Shown: positions 35,042 to 43,642 of the stretch, in pieces
Layout of the letters: each line of letters opens with the position of its first letter
Position numbering within the stretch: the stretch's first letter is position 1
From: Pseudomonas sp. 7P_10.2_Bac1
Lineage (GTDB): Bacteria; Pseudomonadota; Gammaproteobacteria; Pseudomonadales; Pseudomonadaceae
Length of the DNA: 64,000 bases
Assembly: GCF_025465935.1 (NCBI RefSeq)
Contig: NZ_JANLNV010000090.1
Location: 124,001 to 188,000 of the forward strand
Direction: 5' to 3'
Position numbers and translations under genes: made by a program
Notes under the pieces: model-generated
What the model was told of the DNA's origin: nothing
The model's input: the letters and a program-made list of their open reading frames with translations, nothing else
The model's database searches: none

Positions 35042-37162
35042 ATGTCTGCACGACGCAACACGACGGCTACCCGCCAATCTTGCTATAAACGTAATATTAT
35101 AACAATTTCTTTGAGTTGGGCATTGGCCAATTCGACGCTCGCCGCCACCAGCGACCCCATGCAACTGCCGACTTCGACGGTGACCGCACGCATGGAGCAG
35201 GAAGACCCCAAGGAGTTGCCCATCAGCCTCAGCGTGATCAGTGGCGAGCAACTGCGTACTCAGCGCCTCGACACACTGGAAAGTGCCCTACGCAATACGC
35301 CCGGGGTCAACGTAAACTCATCCGGAGGGCCGAATGACTTCAATGTGCTGATCCGTGGCGTCGGTTCGCTGTACCAGATGTCGATGGATGACAGCTCGGT
35401 GGCGTTCAATATCGATGGCGTGCCGGTGTCGTCACGCAGCCTCGGTTTCGGCACTCTCGACGTCGACCGCATCGAAGTGCTCAAGGGTCCCCAGGGCACA
35501 TTATCCGGGGCGATTGGCCAAGCGGGGGCGGTGAACATCACCACCCGCCAACCGACCCGCGAGCTGGAAGGTTATGTGCGCGGCGAAATAGGCCAGGAAG
35601 GCCAGTTCCTCACCGAAGGCGCCATCGGCGGGCCACTCAGTGACAGCCTCAGCGGACGCCTGGCGGTACGCCGTGCCGGTTACGACAGCTGGATCGACAA
35701 CGACCAGACTAACCACCCCATCAACAAGCCGCGCAATGAAGCCTACCGTGGCAGCCTGCTCTGGGACCTCAACGATGACACCCACGTGCTGGTCAGCGCC
35801 GAACGACAGAAAACCAAACGCGCCACCAACTCCCTGGTACTGCGCCCCTACGGCAGCGACCCTAGCCTGGACTTGACCCCCGGCCTGTTCGACGACAACT
35901 ACAAGACCACCGAGCGCTACACCCTCAAGGTCGATCACGATTTCGCCAACAGTCGCCTGACGTCCACCACCGCCACCTCCACTGCCGACTTCGAAGGCCT
36001 GATCGCCTACGACAGCAAACTGATGGGCGCCCTGTACGGCACTCCCAGCGAATTCTGGGTAGTGGACAAATCTTTCGAGCGCAGTTGGAGCCAGGACCTG
36101 CACCTGAGTTCGCTGCCCGACTCCGAGGTGTTCTGGGTCGCGGGCGTGGCCGCCAGCCGCAACGAGCGCAGCTACGACACCCCGCGCAACACCTACGGTA
36201 CCTCCGGCGCCAAATTCCGCGACTTCACCACCACCACCTACGCAGGATACGGCGAAATCACCTTCCCCCTCACCGAGCGCCTGAAACTCACCACTGGCTA
36301 CCGCCATTCCTGGGATCGCAAAACCTACGACGGCCAATACTTCTCAGGCGCCAGCGCGGTGCAAGACTCGCGCAAGCTGACCGACCACTACAGCACCGGC
36401 CGCGCCGCGCTGAGCTATGCCCTCACTGCGCAAACCAACGTCTACGTGCAACTGGCACGGGGGTATAAATCCGGTGGGTTCAATGATTATGCATCGCAGG
36501 TCAGCGACAGCGAACCCTACAAGGCAGCCGTCAGCAAAGCGGCCGAACTGGGCTTCAAAAGTGAAACCGAGGATCGTCGCGGCAGCTTGAACGGTGCGTT
36601 ATTCTTCACCCGCGTGCACGACGATCACCTGTTGGGCTACGACGCCGCGACCTTCGCCACCAATGCCTTCAACGCCGACACCCGCACCCGTGGCGCCGAA
36701 CTGGAAGGCACCTGGCGCTTCGACTACGGCCTGACCCTGGCCGCCAGCGCCACTTACCTTGACGCGAAGATCACCAGTGGCGTGCAGGGCATCCAGGCCG
36801 GTGATGTCGTCGCTGGTAACACCACCCCGGACGTTCCGCGCTGGAGCGGCAACTTCAACGCAACCTGGAAACACCCGCTGGGCACGGTCGCCAGCCTGGG
36901 CGAAACCACCCTCAACACCAGCCTCAACTACCACCTAGTGGGCGAGCGTGCAGCCGACCCGCAGAACCACTTCAACCTGGACAACTACGAGAAACTCGAC
37001 CTGCGCGCAGGCCTGGAAAGCAAATTCGGCGAAGTGTATGTCTTCGCCGACAACCTACTGAACCAGACCTACGACACCTATGGTTTCTACAGCGACCCGG
37101 TGGCCTACGGTGCTCCCGCACGCCGGCGCACCTTGGGGGTAGGCTACACCTATCAATTCTGA
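35042..37162 (+). CDS. TonB-dependent metallophore receptor 1
   Basis: A 706-residue outer-membrane receptor. A signal region (1 to about 38) ends in NSTLAATSD, and LPTSTVTAR follows as the TonB-box region. The plug domain contains LESALRNTPGVNVNSSGG, VLIRGVGSLYQMSMDDSS, VEVLKGPQGTL-type sequence (here IEVLKGPQGTLSGAIGQAGAVN) and ITTRQPTRELEGYV. The barrel ends in an aromatic strand GVGYTYQF. It is clearly paralogous to receptor 2 (37190-39337). It probably imports the iron-loaded product of the NRPS. Start ATG 35042 is preferred to a TTG at 34973. Confidence 0.92.
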   Translation: MSARRNTTATRQSCYKRNIITISLSWALANSTLAATSDPMQLPTSTVTARMEQEDPKELPISLSVISGEQLRTQRLDTLESALRNTPGVNVNSSGGPNDFNVLIRGVGSLYQMSMDDSSVAFNIDGVPVSSRSLGFGTLDVDRIEVLKGPQGTLSGAIGQAGAVNITTRQPTRELEGYVRGEIGQEGQFLTEGAIGGPLSDSLSGRLAVRRAGYDSWIDNDQTNHPINKPRNEAYRGSLLWDLNDDTHVLVSAERQKTKRATNSLVLRPYGSDPSLDLTPGLFDDNYKTTERYTLKVDHDFANSRLTSTTATSTADFEGLIAYDSKLMGALYGTPSEFWVVDKSFERSWSQDLHLSSLPDSEVFWVAGVAASRNERSYDTPRNTYGTSGAKFRDFTTTTYAGYGEITFPLTERLKLTTGYRHSWDRKTYDGQYFSGASAVQDSRKLTDHYSTGRAALSYALTAQTNVYVQLARGYKSGGFNDYASQVSDSEPYKAAVSKAAELGFKSETEDRRGSLNGALFFTRVHDDHLLGYDAATFATNAFNADTRTRGAELEGTWRFDYGLTLAASATYLDAKITSGVQGIQAGDVVAGNTTPDVPRWSGNFNATWKHPLGTVASLGETTLNTSLNYHLVGERAADPQNHFNLDNYEKLDLRAGLESKFGEVYVFADNLLNQTYDTYGFYSDPVAYGAPARRRTLGVGYTYQF

Positions 37163-37189
37163 ATGCATGTGATCGGGCCTGGGGAATAC

Positions 37190-39337
37190 TCAAAACGAGT
37201 AGCTGTACCCCACGCCCGCCGAGCGCCCGCGAGCCGGCATGCCGGTCAGCACCTGATCAGTAGAGTACGAGCCGTACAGGTCATAGCGCGCATCCAGCAG
37301 GTTATCGCCCCACAGGTAGACTTCCGAACCACCGCTTTCCAGGCCCAGGTGCAGATCCAGCTTGGCGTAGCCCTTGAGGTCATAGTGATTCTGCGGATCG
37401 GCCGGACGGTTTTTCTGCAGTCGGTAATTGAGCAAGGTATTCAGGCGTGGCGCTGGCAGCCCCAGCAACGAACCCAGGTTTTTCTGCCAGGCTACGCTGA
37501 AATTGCCACTCCACAACGGCACGTCCGGCACCCGGCTGCCTGCTGCCACATCACCGCCGGACACGCCTGGCGCATCCGAGGTAACTACCGCATTGGTGTA
37601 GCTCACGGCACTGCCCAGGGTCAGTTCTTCGGTGACGTGCCAGGTGCTCGACAGCTCGGCGCCCTTGCTGCGGGTATCGGCATTCACCGCGCTGACCGCC
37701 AGGGTGTTGAAGTCATAACCGAGCAAGTGGTCATCCTGTACACGGGTCATGAACAGCGCCCCTTCCAGGCTCAGCGCACCGTCGGCGCTTTCATGCTTGA
37801 AGCCGAGTTCGGCGGAATTCACCTTGGCCGCCTTGTAGGGCTCGCTGTCCTTGATCGATGTGGCGTAATCGTTGAACCCTGACGACTTGTAGCCCCGCGA
37901 CAACACCGCATACACATTGGTCTGTGGCGTCAACGCGTAGTTCAACGCCACGCGCCCGGTGCTGTAGTTGTCCTGCAATCGCCGACTGTCACTGACCACA
38001 TTGCCGCCACTTGAATAGTCGGCGCCATAGGTCTTGCGGTCCCAGGTGTGGCGCAGGCCGGTGGTGAGTTTCCAATCTTCGGCAATCGGGTACGTTACCT
38101 CACCATAGGCGGCATAACTGTTGGTGCTGAAATCACGCATCTGTTGCGCGCCGCTGGTGAAGTTGTCGGAGTCGAAACTGCGCTCGGAGCGCGACAGGTT
38201 CACCCCAGTCACCCAGAACACATCGGCATCCGCCAGGGAACCCAGGCGCAGGTCCTGGCTCCATACCCGCTCGTGGGCCGAGTCTTCGATCAGGTACTCG
38301 AACGGTGAGCCGTACAACGCGCGGGTGATGTTGCGATCGTAACCCTTGACCGCATTGAAATCTGTGCTGGTGTAGGCGCTGATCGAGGTAATCCGCGATT
38401 GCGCCAAGTCATGGTTGAGCTCGAAGGAATAGCGTTCGTTGGTCTTCTGGTTGCCATCGAACGTGCCAGGCGCGTAGTCCAGGCTGGGGCGGTTGCCAAA
38501 CGGACGCAGAATCTCCAGGCCGGCGTAGTGTTCGGCACGTTGGCGCTCGGCAGTCAGCAGGCCCGTGGTGCCCTGGTCGTTGTCCCACAGCAGGCTGCCA
38601 CGCAGAGCCAGGTCGCGAGGTTTGGTCAGCGGATCGCCGTCCTGCTGGTCATCGACCCAGTTATCAAAGCCGCTGCGGCGCACGGCGATACGCCCCGCCA
38701 GGGAATCCGTCAACGGCCCGCCCAGGGCACCTTCGGTCATGAACTGGCCCTGGTTGCCGACCTCGCCACGCACATAGCCTTCCAGCTCGCGGGTCGGCTT
38801 GCGCGTGGTGACGTTGATCGCCCCCGCCTCGCTGTTGCGCCCCAGCAGCGTGCCTTGGGGGCCCTTGAGCACCTCCACCTGCTGCACGTCGAGGGTGGCC
38901 ATCGCCGCGTTGCGCACCGACATCGGCACCCCGTCCACATTCAACACCACCGAGCCGTCATCCATGCTCATCTGGTTCAGCGAACCGACGCCACGGATAC
39001 GCACGTTGGCGTCATTGGCGCCGCCCCAGGAGTTCACGTCCACCCCAGGCGTGGTGCGTAATGCATCCTCCAGAGTGCGCAAACGCCGGGTCTCTAGGGC
39101 TTTCCCGTCGATCACCGACAGGCCGAAGGGGATGTCCTTGGCGCTTTCCTGGTTCAACCGGGCGCTGACTGTCAGCGGTGCCAATTCGATGGTGTTCGGA
39201 TTGGCCGCCGGTTGATAGTCAGCAGCATAGGCCGTACACATCTGGCTGGACAAGGTCAGCGCCATCGCTTGGGTCAATATATTGGCCCGCCAGCCAAGGG
39301 GGCGGCGCAGCGGCTGGATAAACAGTACAGATGACAT
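37190..39337 (-). CDS. TonB-dependent metallophore receptor 2
   Basis: A 715-residue outer-membrane receptor. The signal peptide ends near CTAYAADYQP, and the plug has LEDALRTTPGVDVNSWGG, VRIRGVGSLNQMSMDDGS, VEVLKGPQGTLLGRNSEAGAIN and VTTRKPTRELEGYVRGE. The C-terminus is AGVGYSYSF. It has the canonical GRNSEAGAIN plug segment where receptor 1 has GAIGQAGAVN. GGAG lies six bases before ATG 39337. It is the last gene of the minus-strand exporter operon, 32 bases after the permease. The two receptors converge with 27 bases between stops. Confidence 0.92.
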   Translation of the reverse strand: MSSVLFIQPLRRPLGWRANILTQAMALTLSSQMCTAYAADYQPAANPNTIELAPLTVSARLNQESAKDIPFGLSVIDGKALETRRLRTLEDALRTTPGVDVNSWGGANDANVRIRGVGSLNQMSMDDGSVVLNVDGVPMSVRNAAMATLDVQQVEVLKGPQGTLLGRNSEAGAINVTTRKPTRELEGYVRGEVGNQGQFMTEGALGGPLTDSLAGRIAVRRSGFDNWVDDQQDGDPLTKPRDLALRGSLLWDNDQGTTGLLTAERQRAEHYAGLEILRPFGNRPSLDYAPGTFDGNQKTNERYSFELNHDLAQSRITSISAYTSTDFNAVKGYDRNITRALYGSPFEYLIEDSAHERVWSQDLRLGSLADADVFWVTGVNLSRSERSFDSDNFTSGAQQMRDFSTNSYAAYGEVTYPIAEDWKLTTGLRHTWDRKTYGADYSSGGNVVSDSRRLQDNYSTGRVALNYALTPQTNVYAVLSRGYKSSGFNDYATSIKDSEPYKAAKVNSAELGFKHESADGALSLEGALFMTRVQDDHLLGYDFNTLAVSAVNADTRSKGAELSSTWHVTEELTLGSAVSYTNAVVTSDAPGVSGGDVAAGSRVPDVPLWSGNFSVAWQKNLGSLLGLPAPRLNTLLNYRLQKNRPADPQNHYDLKGYAKLDLHLGLESGGSEVYLWGDNLLDARYDLYGSYSTDQVLTGMPARGRSAGVGYSYSF

Positions 39338-39369
39338 GGCAAGCTCCAAAAAACAGGGATGGTTCGAAT

Positions 39370-42300
39370 TCATTGCGCAGGCCCCCAGCGCTTGAGCGCT
39401 GCCGCGATCGCGTGATCGGAAGGTGCACCCAGCAGATCCTGGATCGCGGCAGGCCATCCCTGGCCGTTTCGGATGGCAGCGGTCATCGCCGACAGTTGCT
39501 CAGGGGTTTGTCCGGCCACCCAATCCAGGCTGACCAGCGGTGCATAGTGCTCGGCCCAACCCTGCTCTCGAGCATCGGACAGGGTGCCGACGGGCTCGCC
39601 GTCATTGCCCAGGGCGCGAGTCAAATCATCGGCCTGGAGTTTCACCAACGCCGAGCGGGCGTCAGGGCCATCGGCATCGTCGACACACAACAAGCCGATC
39701 GCACCCGCCACGCCCTGGCTCAACCCCAGGTAACCAGGGGTCCGGTGCAGGTCGCTGGCATCGATCAACACCCGGCGAGCGAGCAGTTCGGCGATATGCG
39801 CGCGGCGTGCCCAGCGCCCGACACCCGCCTGCGCCACGTCCCAATCCGGCGCCTGGCTAAGCAACAGATGACCGTGACTCAGGCGACTGCCCCCCATGCC
39901 GGTCGGCCACTGGCTCAGTTGCTCGACCGTGGGGCTGCTGCCCAGGCGCCGCGCCACGCAGGCAGCCATGACGTCCAGGTCTTCGCGCACTTCACGGGCG
40001 GTTGGCTGGCGACTGGCATCCGCAAGTACCTGCACGCCGTCGAAGTTTTGCGTTGAGGCGCCGTGATAGGCGAAGTCCAGTGGACCCGCAGTCTGGCCGC
40101 TGGACGCCTGCCCATCGACCTCTATCTGCCACTGCCAGGCCCCCGCCGGAGCCACCGCATCCACGGCGACTGCCGCGCCCGCCGGCAATCCCGGCACCTC
40201 AGGCGTCAAACCGGCTTCGCTGCGTTGCACCGGCGCGCGCAACAACCGCTCGCTGTCCAGGCCCAGGCGCGGCACCACCCGGCGGGCTTCCAGCCAGACG
40301 CCTTGCGGGCCCAGCCAGAACGCCTCGCCTTCAGAGGGCCAGCCGCTGGCGCTCACGGTCCAGTTCAGTTGCACGCTGCAACCGCTCGCCACGCATTCAG
40401 CCAAGGGCACACGCAAATGCTCGGTCGCCTGTTCAAACGTGACCGGCTGCCCCAGTACGCTCACCTCCGTTATTTGCAAACCTGGCGGTAACTCGGCATC
40501 CAGATGGGTAGCGACCACGGCCTCCAGCGTCCACTGCCCCTCGACATGTCGCGCCGTGGAATCGACCCGCAACTGCAAACGCCCACCCGCCACCTGCCAG
40601 GCACTCGCCCCCGCCAGCCAGCGCTGTTCCCAGTCGGCGCTTTCGGCACGTTCCTCGGCCACGGACTGGTAACTCCCCTGCTCCACCAGATGCCGATGCA
40701 ACAGGTTGCCACTGCCCAGCAGGCCCAAGGCTCCCAGGGCCAACAGTACACCGGGAAGCCCCAGCAAGCCTCGACGCAGATCCGCGAAACGGCGGCGCTC
40801 CGGACCACGAGGCAAGACGAGTGCCGCCACCGCGAGCAGCACCAGGCATCCCGCGAGCTTCCAGCCCGCCAAGGTCGCGAGATAAGGCAACCAGGGCGCC
40901 CAACCGACGAGCTGCGACAACGATACATGGGCCGGAATGGCCATTTCATAGGCGGGGTAACTGACCAGTCCCAACTCATGGTTGAGCACCAGGAAAAACG
41001 TCAGCAGCATCGACGTGGCATAGGCCAGCCCCGAACGACGAATCAACGCGTGCACCAGCACCGTGAGCATCGCCAGTTCCAGCAGTGGCGGCGCGAACAC
41101 CAGCGCCTGGTAGATCAGCACAAAGCCCGGCGCCAGGCTGTCGGGCGCGGCAATCGCGCTGATCAGCAGGCTGGCAACACCCGGCACCAGCGCCAGGGCC
41201 AATGTCGCCATCAACACACAGGCCACCCGCCCCAACAAACGCAGCCACGCCGGTGCTGGGGTTGCCTGCAACATGGCGCCCAGGCCTTCGACGTCATCCC
41301 GTCGGCACACCAATCCCACCAGCGCCGCGACGATAAAGGCGATCACCAGGAACAACGCGCTCGACAACAACGGCAGGGTCAAGTCCGCCCGTGGCACCAT
41401 CGGCCCACGCGCATGCCATACGCCGTGGACAAACCCGCTGAGCACCCCCATCACCAGCAGCAACCCCAGGGCTATCCACCAGATCCGTCGCGCGAACAGC
41501 TGCCGCACTTGCCAGCAGGCCTCACGCCACAACGCCTGCGGCCAGTGGTTGGCGGATAAAGGGCCCGGCAAGCGCACGCTGCTCGCCAACAGCATCGGCG
41601 GTTCAGCCAGCACCGCGCCGCTGCGCCGGCCCATCAAGCCCTGACGGCTGGTGCGGGCCAATACGACGGCCAACAACAGCAAGGGCAACACGCACCAGAG
41701 CACGCGGTTGAGCCAGAAACCCGGCGTTAATGCCAGCAGCGACTGGGACTTTTGGGCGGCAGTCCAGATCTCGACCTGAGTATGGGCAAAGGTAAACAGG
41801 GAGGGATCGAGGCTGGCCGCCAGCAGCGGGTTGATATCCCCGCCCTTGAGTACCACTACCGCGAACATCCACAGCAACATCAACACCGTCGCCAAGCCAA
41901 ACGGCGCGGCCAGGCCACGGCTGCGCAAGGCCAGCAGGTAATACAACGCGCCGATACCGGTGCTCACCGGCAACAGCAAGGCCACCCAGGCAAACCCCAG
42001 CGCCGACCACATTGGCGCACCGATACTGGCTGCCGGCACCCAGCCGAGCCAGCCCAGCACCGGGCTCACCAGGAACCCGACAATCAACGAACTTGCGAGC
42101 AATCCACCCACCAGCGACGCGCCGATAAAGCGCCCCCACAACAGGGTCGGCAGCGACAGCGGCAAGGCCAGCAACACCTCTTCCAACTGTGCCTTGCGGT
42201 CGCGCAAGGCCGGTTGAGCAAAGACCCAGGCCCAGGCGAAAAACAGAAAGAACATACAGCCGCACGACATCAGGTAAATCAGGCTCGGTGCATTGCGGGC

Positions 42301-42459
42301 GATATCGCTGGCGCCCATTTTCTGCACGTAGTCGGCGTTGGTCAGGGACATCAACAGGTAGCCCGTCAGGCCGAGAAACACCAGCAAGGGAATGCCGCTG
42401 CGCAGCCCGGCGCGTACTTCCACCCAGGCCTCGCGCATCAGGAGAGCGAAGGTATTCAT
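39370..42459 (-). CDS. ABC-2 permease fused to a decayed M1-peptidase-like periplasmic domain
   Basis: A 1029-residue fusion. Residues 1 to about 600 hold two ABC-2 permease halves with some 12 helices; the first starts MNTFALLMREAWVEVRAGL and the second starts near ARRIWWIALGLLLVMGVLSG. Residues about 610-1029 are soluble, with a beta-rich part followed by a helical part resembling the M1 (gluzincin) aminopeptidase catalytic region. There HExxH reads HIAEL (888-892) and the LxEG motif reads LSQG (Q915), so zinc and catalytic residues are lost. It pairs with the ATPase upstream (ATGA overlap) and probably exports the metallophore or moves it across the inner membrane. Confidence 0.8.
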   Translation of the reverse strand: MNTFALLMREAWVEVRAGLRSGIPLLVFLGLTGYLLMSLTNADYVQKMGASDIARNAPSLIYLMSCGCMFFLFFAWAWVFAQPALRDRKAQLEEVLLALPLSLPTLLWGRFIGASLVGGLLASSLIVGFLVSPVLGWLGWVPAASIGAPMWSALGFAWVALLLPVSTGIGALYYLLALRSRGLAAPFGLATVLMLLWMFAVVVLKGGDINPLLAASLDPSLFTFAHTQVEIWTAAQKSQSLLALTPGFWLNRVLWCVLPLLLLAVVLARTSRQGLMGRRSGAVLAEPPMLLASSVRLPGPLSANHWPQALWREACWQVRQLFARRIWWIALGLLLVMGVLSGFVHGVWHARGPMVPRADLTLPLLSSALFLVIAFIVAALVGLVCRRDDVEGLGAMLQATPAPAWLRLLGRVACVLMATLALALVPGVASLLISAIAAPDSLAPGFVLIYQALVFAPPLLELAMLTVLVHALIRRSGLAYATSMLLTFFLVLNHELGLVSYPAYEMAIPAHVSLSQLVGWAPWLPYLATLAGWKLAGCLVLLAVAALVLPRGPERRRFADLRRGLLGLPGVLLALGALGLLGSGNLLHRHLVEQGSYQSVAEERAESADWEQRWLAGASAWQVAGGRLQLRVDSTARHVEGQWTLEAVVATHLDAELPPGLQITEVSVLGQPVTFEQATEHLRVPLAECVASGCSVQLNWTVSASGWPSEGEAFWLGPQGVWLEARRVVPRLGLDSERLLRAPVQRSEAGLTPEVPGLPAGAAVAVDAVAPAGAWQWQIEVDGQASSGQTAGPLDFAYHGASTQNFDGVQVLADASRQPTAREVREDLDVMAACVARRLGSSPTVEQLSQWPTGMGGSRLSHGHLLLSQAPDWDVAQAGVGRWARRAHIAELLARRVLIDASDLHRTPGYLGLSQGVAGAIGLLCVDDADGPDARSALVKLQADDLTRALGNDGEPVGTLSDAREQGWAEHYAPLVSLDWVAGQTPEQLSAMTAAIRNGQGWPAAIQDLLGAPSDHAIAAALKRWGPAQ

Positions 42460-43340
42460 GCGTCGACCGCCTCACCGGCCTGGGCCAGCGCCAGGTAATA
42501 AATATCTTCCAGGCGCGGGGCATGGGGTGTGAAACGTGGGTCGGCGGGACGCTCGCCGTGCACGATGACGCGGCTGCCTTCGGGGCTTGCCGCCACATGC
42601 AAGGCCTCGGGCAGCGATTCGCCACGGGCAAACGACGCCTCCCACAGCCGACCCTGCTCGGCACCCAGCAACTCCGTGGGGCGACCTTCGACAATAATCT
42701 GCCCACCGGCCAACACCGCCAGGCGGCTGCATAGGTTCTCGACGTCTTCCACGATATGAGTCGAGAGCAACACGATGGACTCGGCAGCCACATCGGCCAG
42801 CACCCGATGAAAACGGTTGCGCTCGGCCGGGTCCAGGCCTGCCGTGGGTTCGTCGACGATCAACAGACGTGGCGAACCCACCAGCGCCATGGCAATGCCG
42901 AAGCGGCGCAGCATACCGCCCGAATAAGTGGCGAGCGCGCGGTGGGCGGCCGGCTGCAGATTGACCTTGTCCAGCAGGCCCTCAATCTCCTCGCGCCGCT
43001 GGCGGCTGTCGGTACGCCCCTTGAGCCAGGCGAAACGGTCAAGCAAGTCCCGTGCACTCACCCCCGGATAGGCCCCCAATTGCTGCGGCAGGTAACCCAG
43101 GCGGCGACGCAAATGATCGGAATCGGCCAGTACATCCACCCCGTCCAGGTGAACGCTGCCGGTATCCGGCTGCTGCAGGGTCGCCAGGGTGCGCATCAGG
43201 CTGCTTTTGCCCGCACCATTGGGGCCGAGCAGGCCATACATTCCGGGACCGACGCTCAGGTCCACACCGCGCAGCGCTTCGACGCCGTTGTTGTAGCGCT
43301 TGCACAGGCCGCGCACTTGTAAACCTGAATCGACTGACAT
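42456..43340 (-). CDS. ABC-2 type transporter ATPase
   Basis: A 294-residue ATPase. It has Walker A GPNGAGKSS, Q-loop LGYLPQQLGAYPGVS, signature YSGGMLRRFGIAMAL, Walker B LLIVDEPTAGLDPAERNRF and switch STHIVEDVE. The C-terminal extension is typical of drug/lantibiotic-type exporters. ATG 43340 has GGAG six bases upstream; an in-frame alternative at 43352 lacks a site. It starts the minus-strand operon ATPase-permease-receptor 2 and is divergent from NRPS1. Confidence 0.9.
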   Translation of the reverse strand: MSVDSGLQVRGLCKRYNNGVEALRGVDLSVGPGMYGLLGPNGAGKSSLMRTLATLQQPDTGSVHLDGVDVLADSDHLRRRLGYLPQQLGAYPGVSARDLLDRFAWLKGRTDSRQRREEIEGLLDKVNLQPAAHRALATYSGGMLRRFGIAMALVGSPRLLIVDEPTAGLDPAERNRFHRVLADVAAESIVLLSTHIVEDVENLCSRLAVLAGGQIIVEGRPTELLGAEQGRLWEASFARGESLPEALHVAASPEGSRVIVHGERPADPRFTPHAPRLEDIYYLALAQAGEAVDA

Positions 43341-43545
43341 CCGCAACTCCATGAGAGGAACACAGGCCCTGCAAGAGGGCGGCGAACGACGATAGTCAAG
43401 GGCGCGGGCGGGGCTCTACCCGATTCAAGTCATTTTCCAACCGCATCCTGCGGCCGATCAGTGTTACGCCCAACCGCTGCACCGCTGTAACCCGCGAGCG
43501 GCAAGCGGATGTGGGGCAAAAACGATTCGATCCGGGTAGTCACTG

Positions 43546-43566
43546 AAATGAGAATGACTACTATCT
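43546..43566. promoter_or_regulatory. Fur-box-like site upstream of NRPS1
   Basis: GAAATGAGAATGACTACTATC resembles the Pseudomonas Fur consensus (AATGAGAAT...TATC half-sites). It lies about 75 bases before the NRPS1 start, in the 302-base gap shared with the divergent exporter operon. The gap also holds a GC-rich stretch in which I see nothing else. Confidence 0.6.
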
Positions 43567-43642
43567 TTCCCCATGCATTTGCCTGCCCCCAGCGCCTGGG
43601 CCAACCCCGGCCCGGGCCCTAGCGATGAGAAGACGTTGAGCC

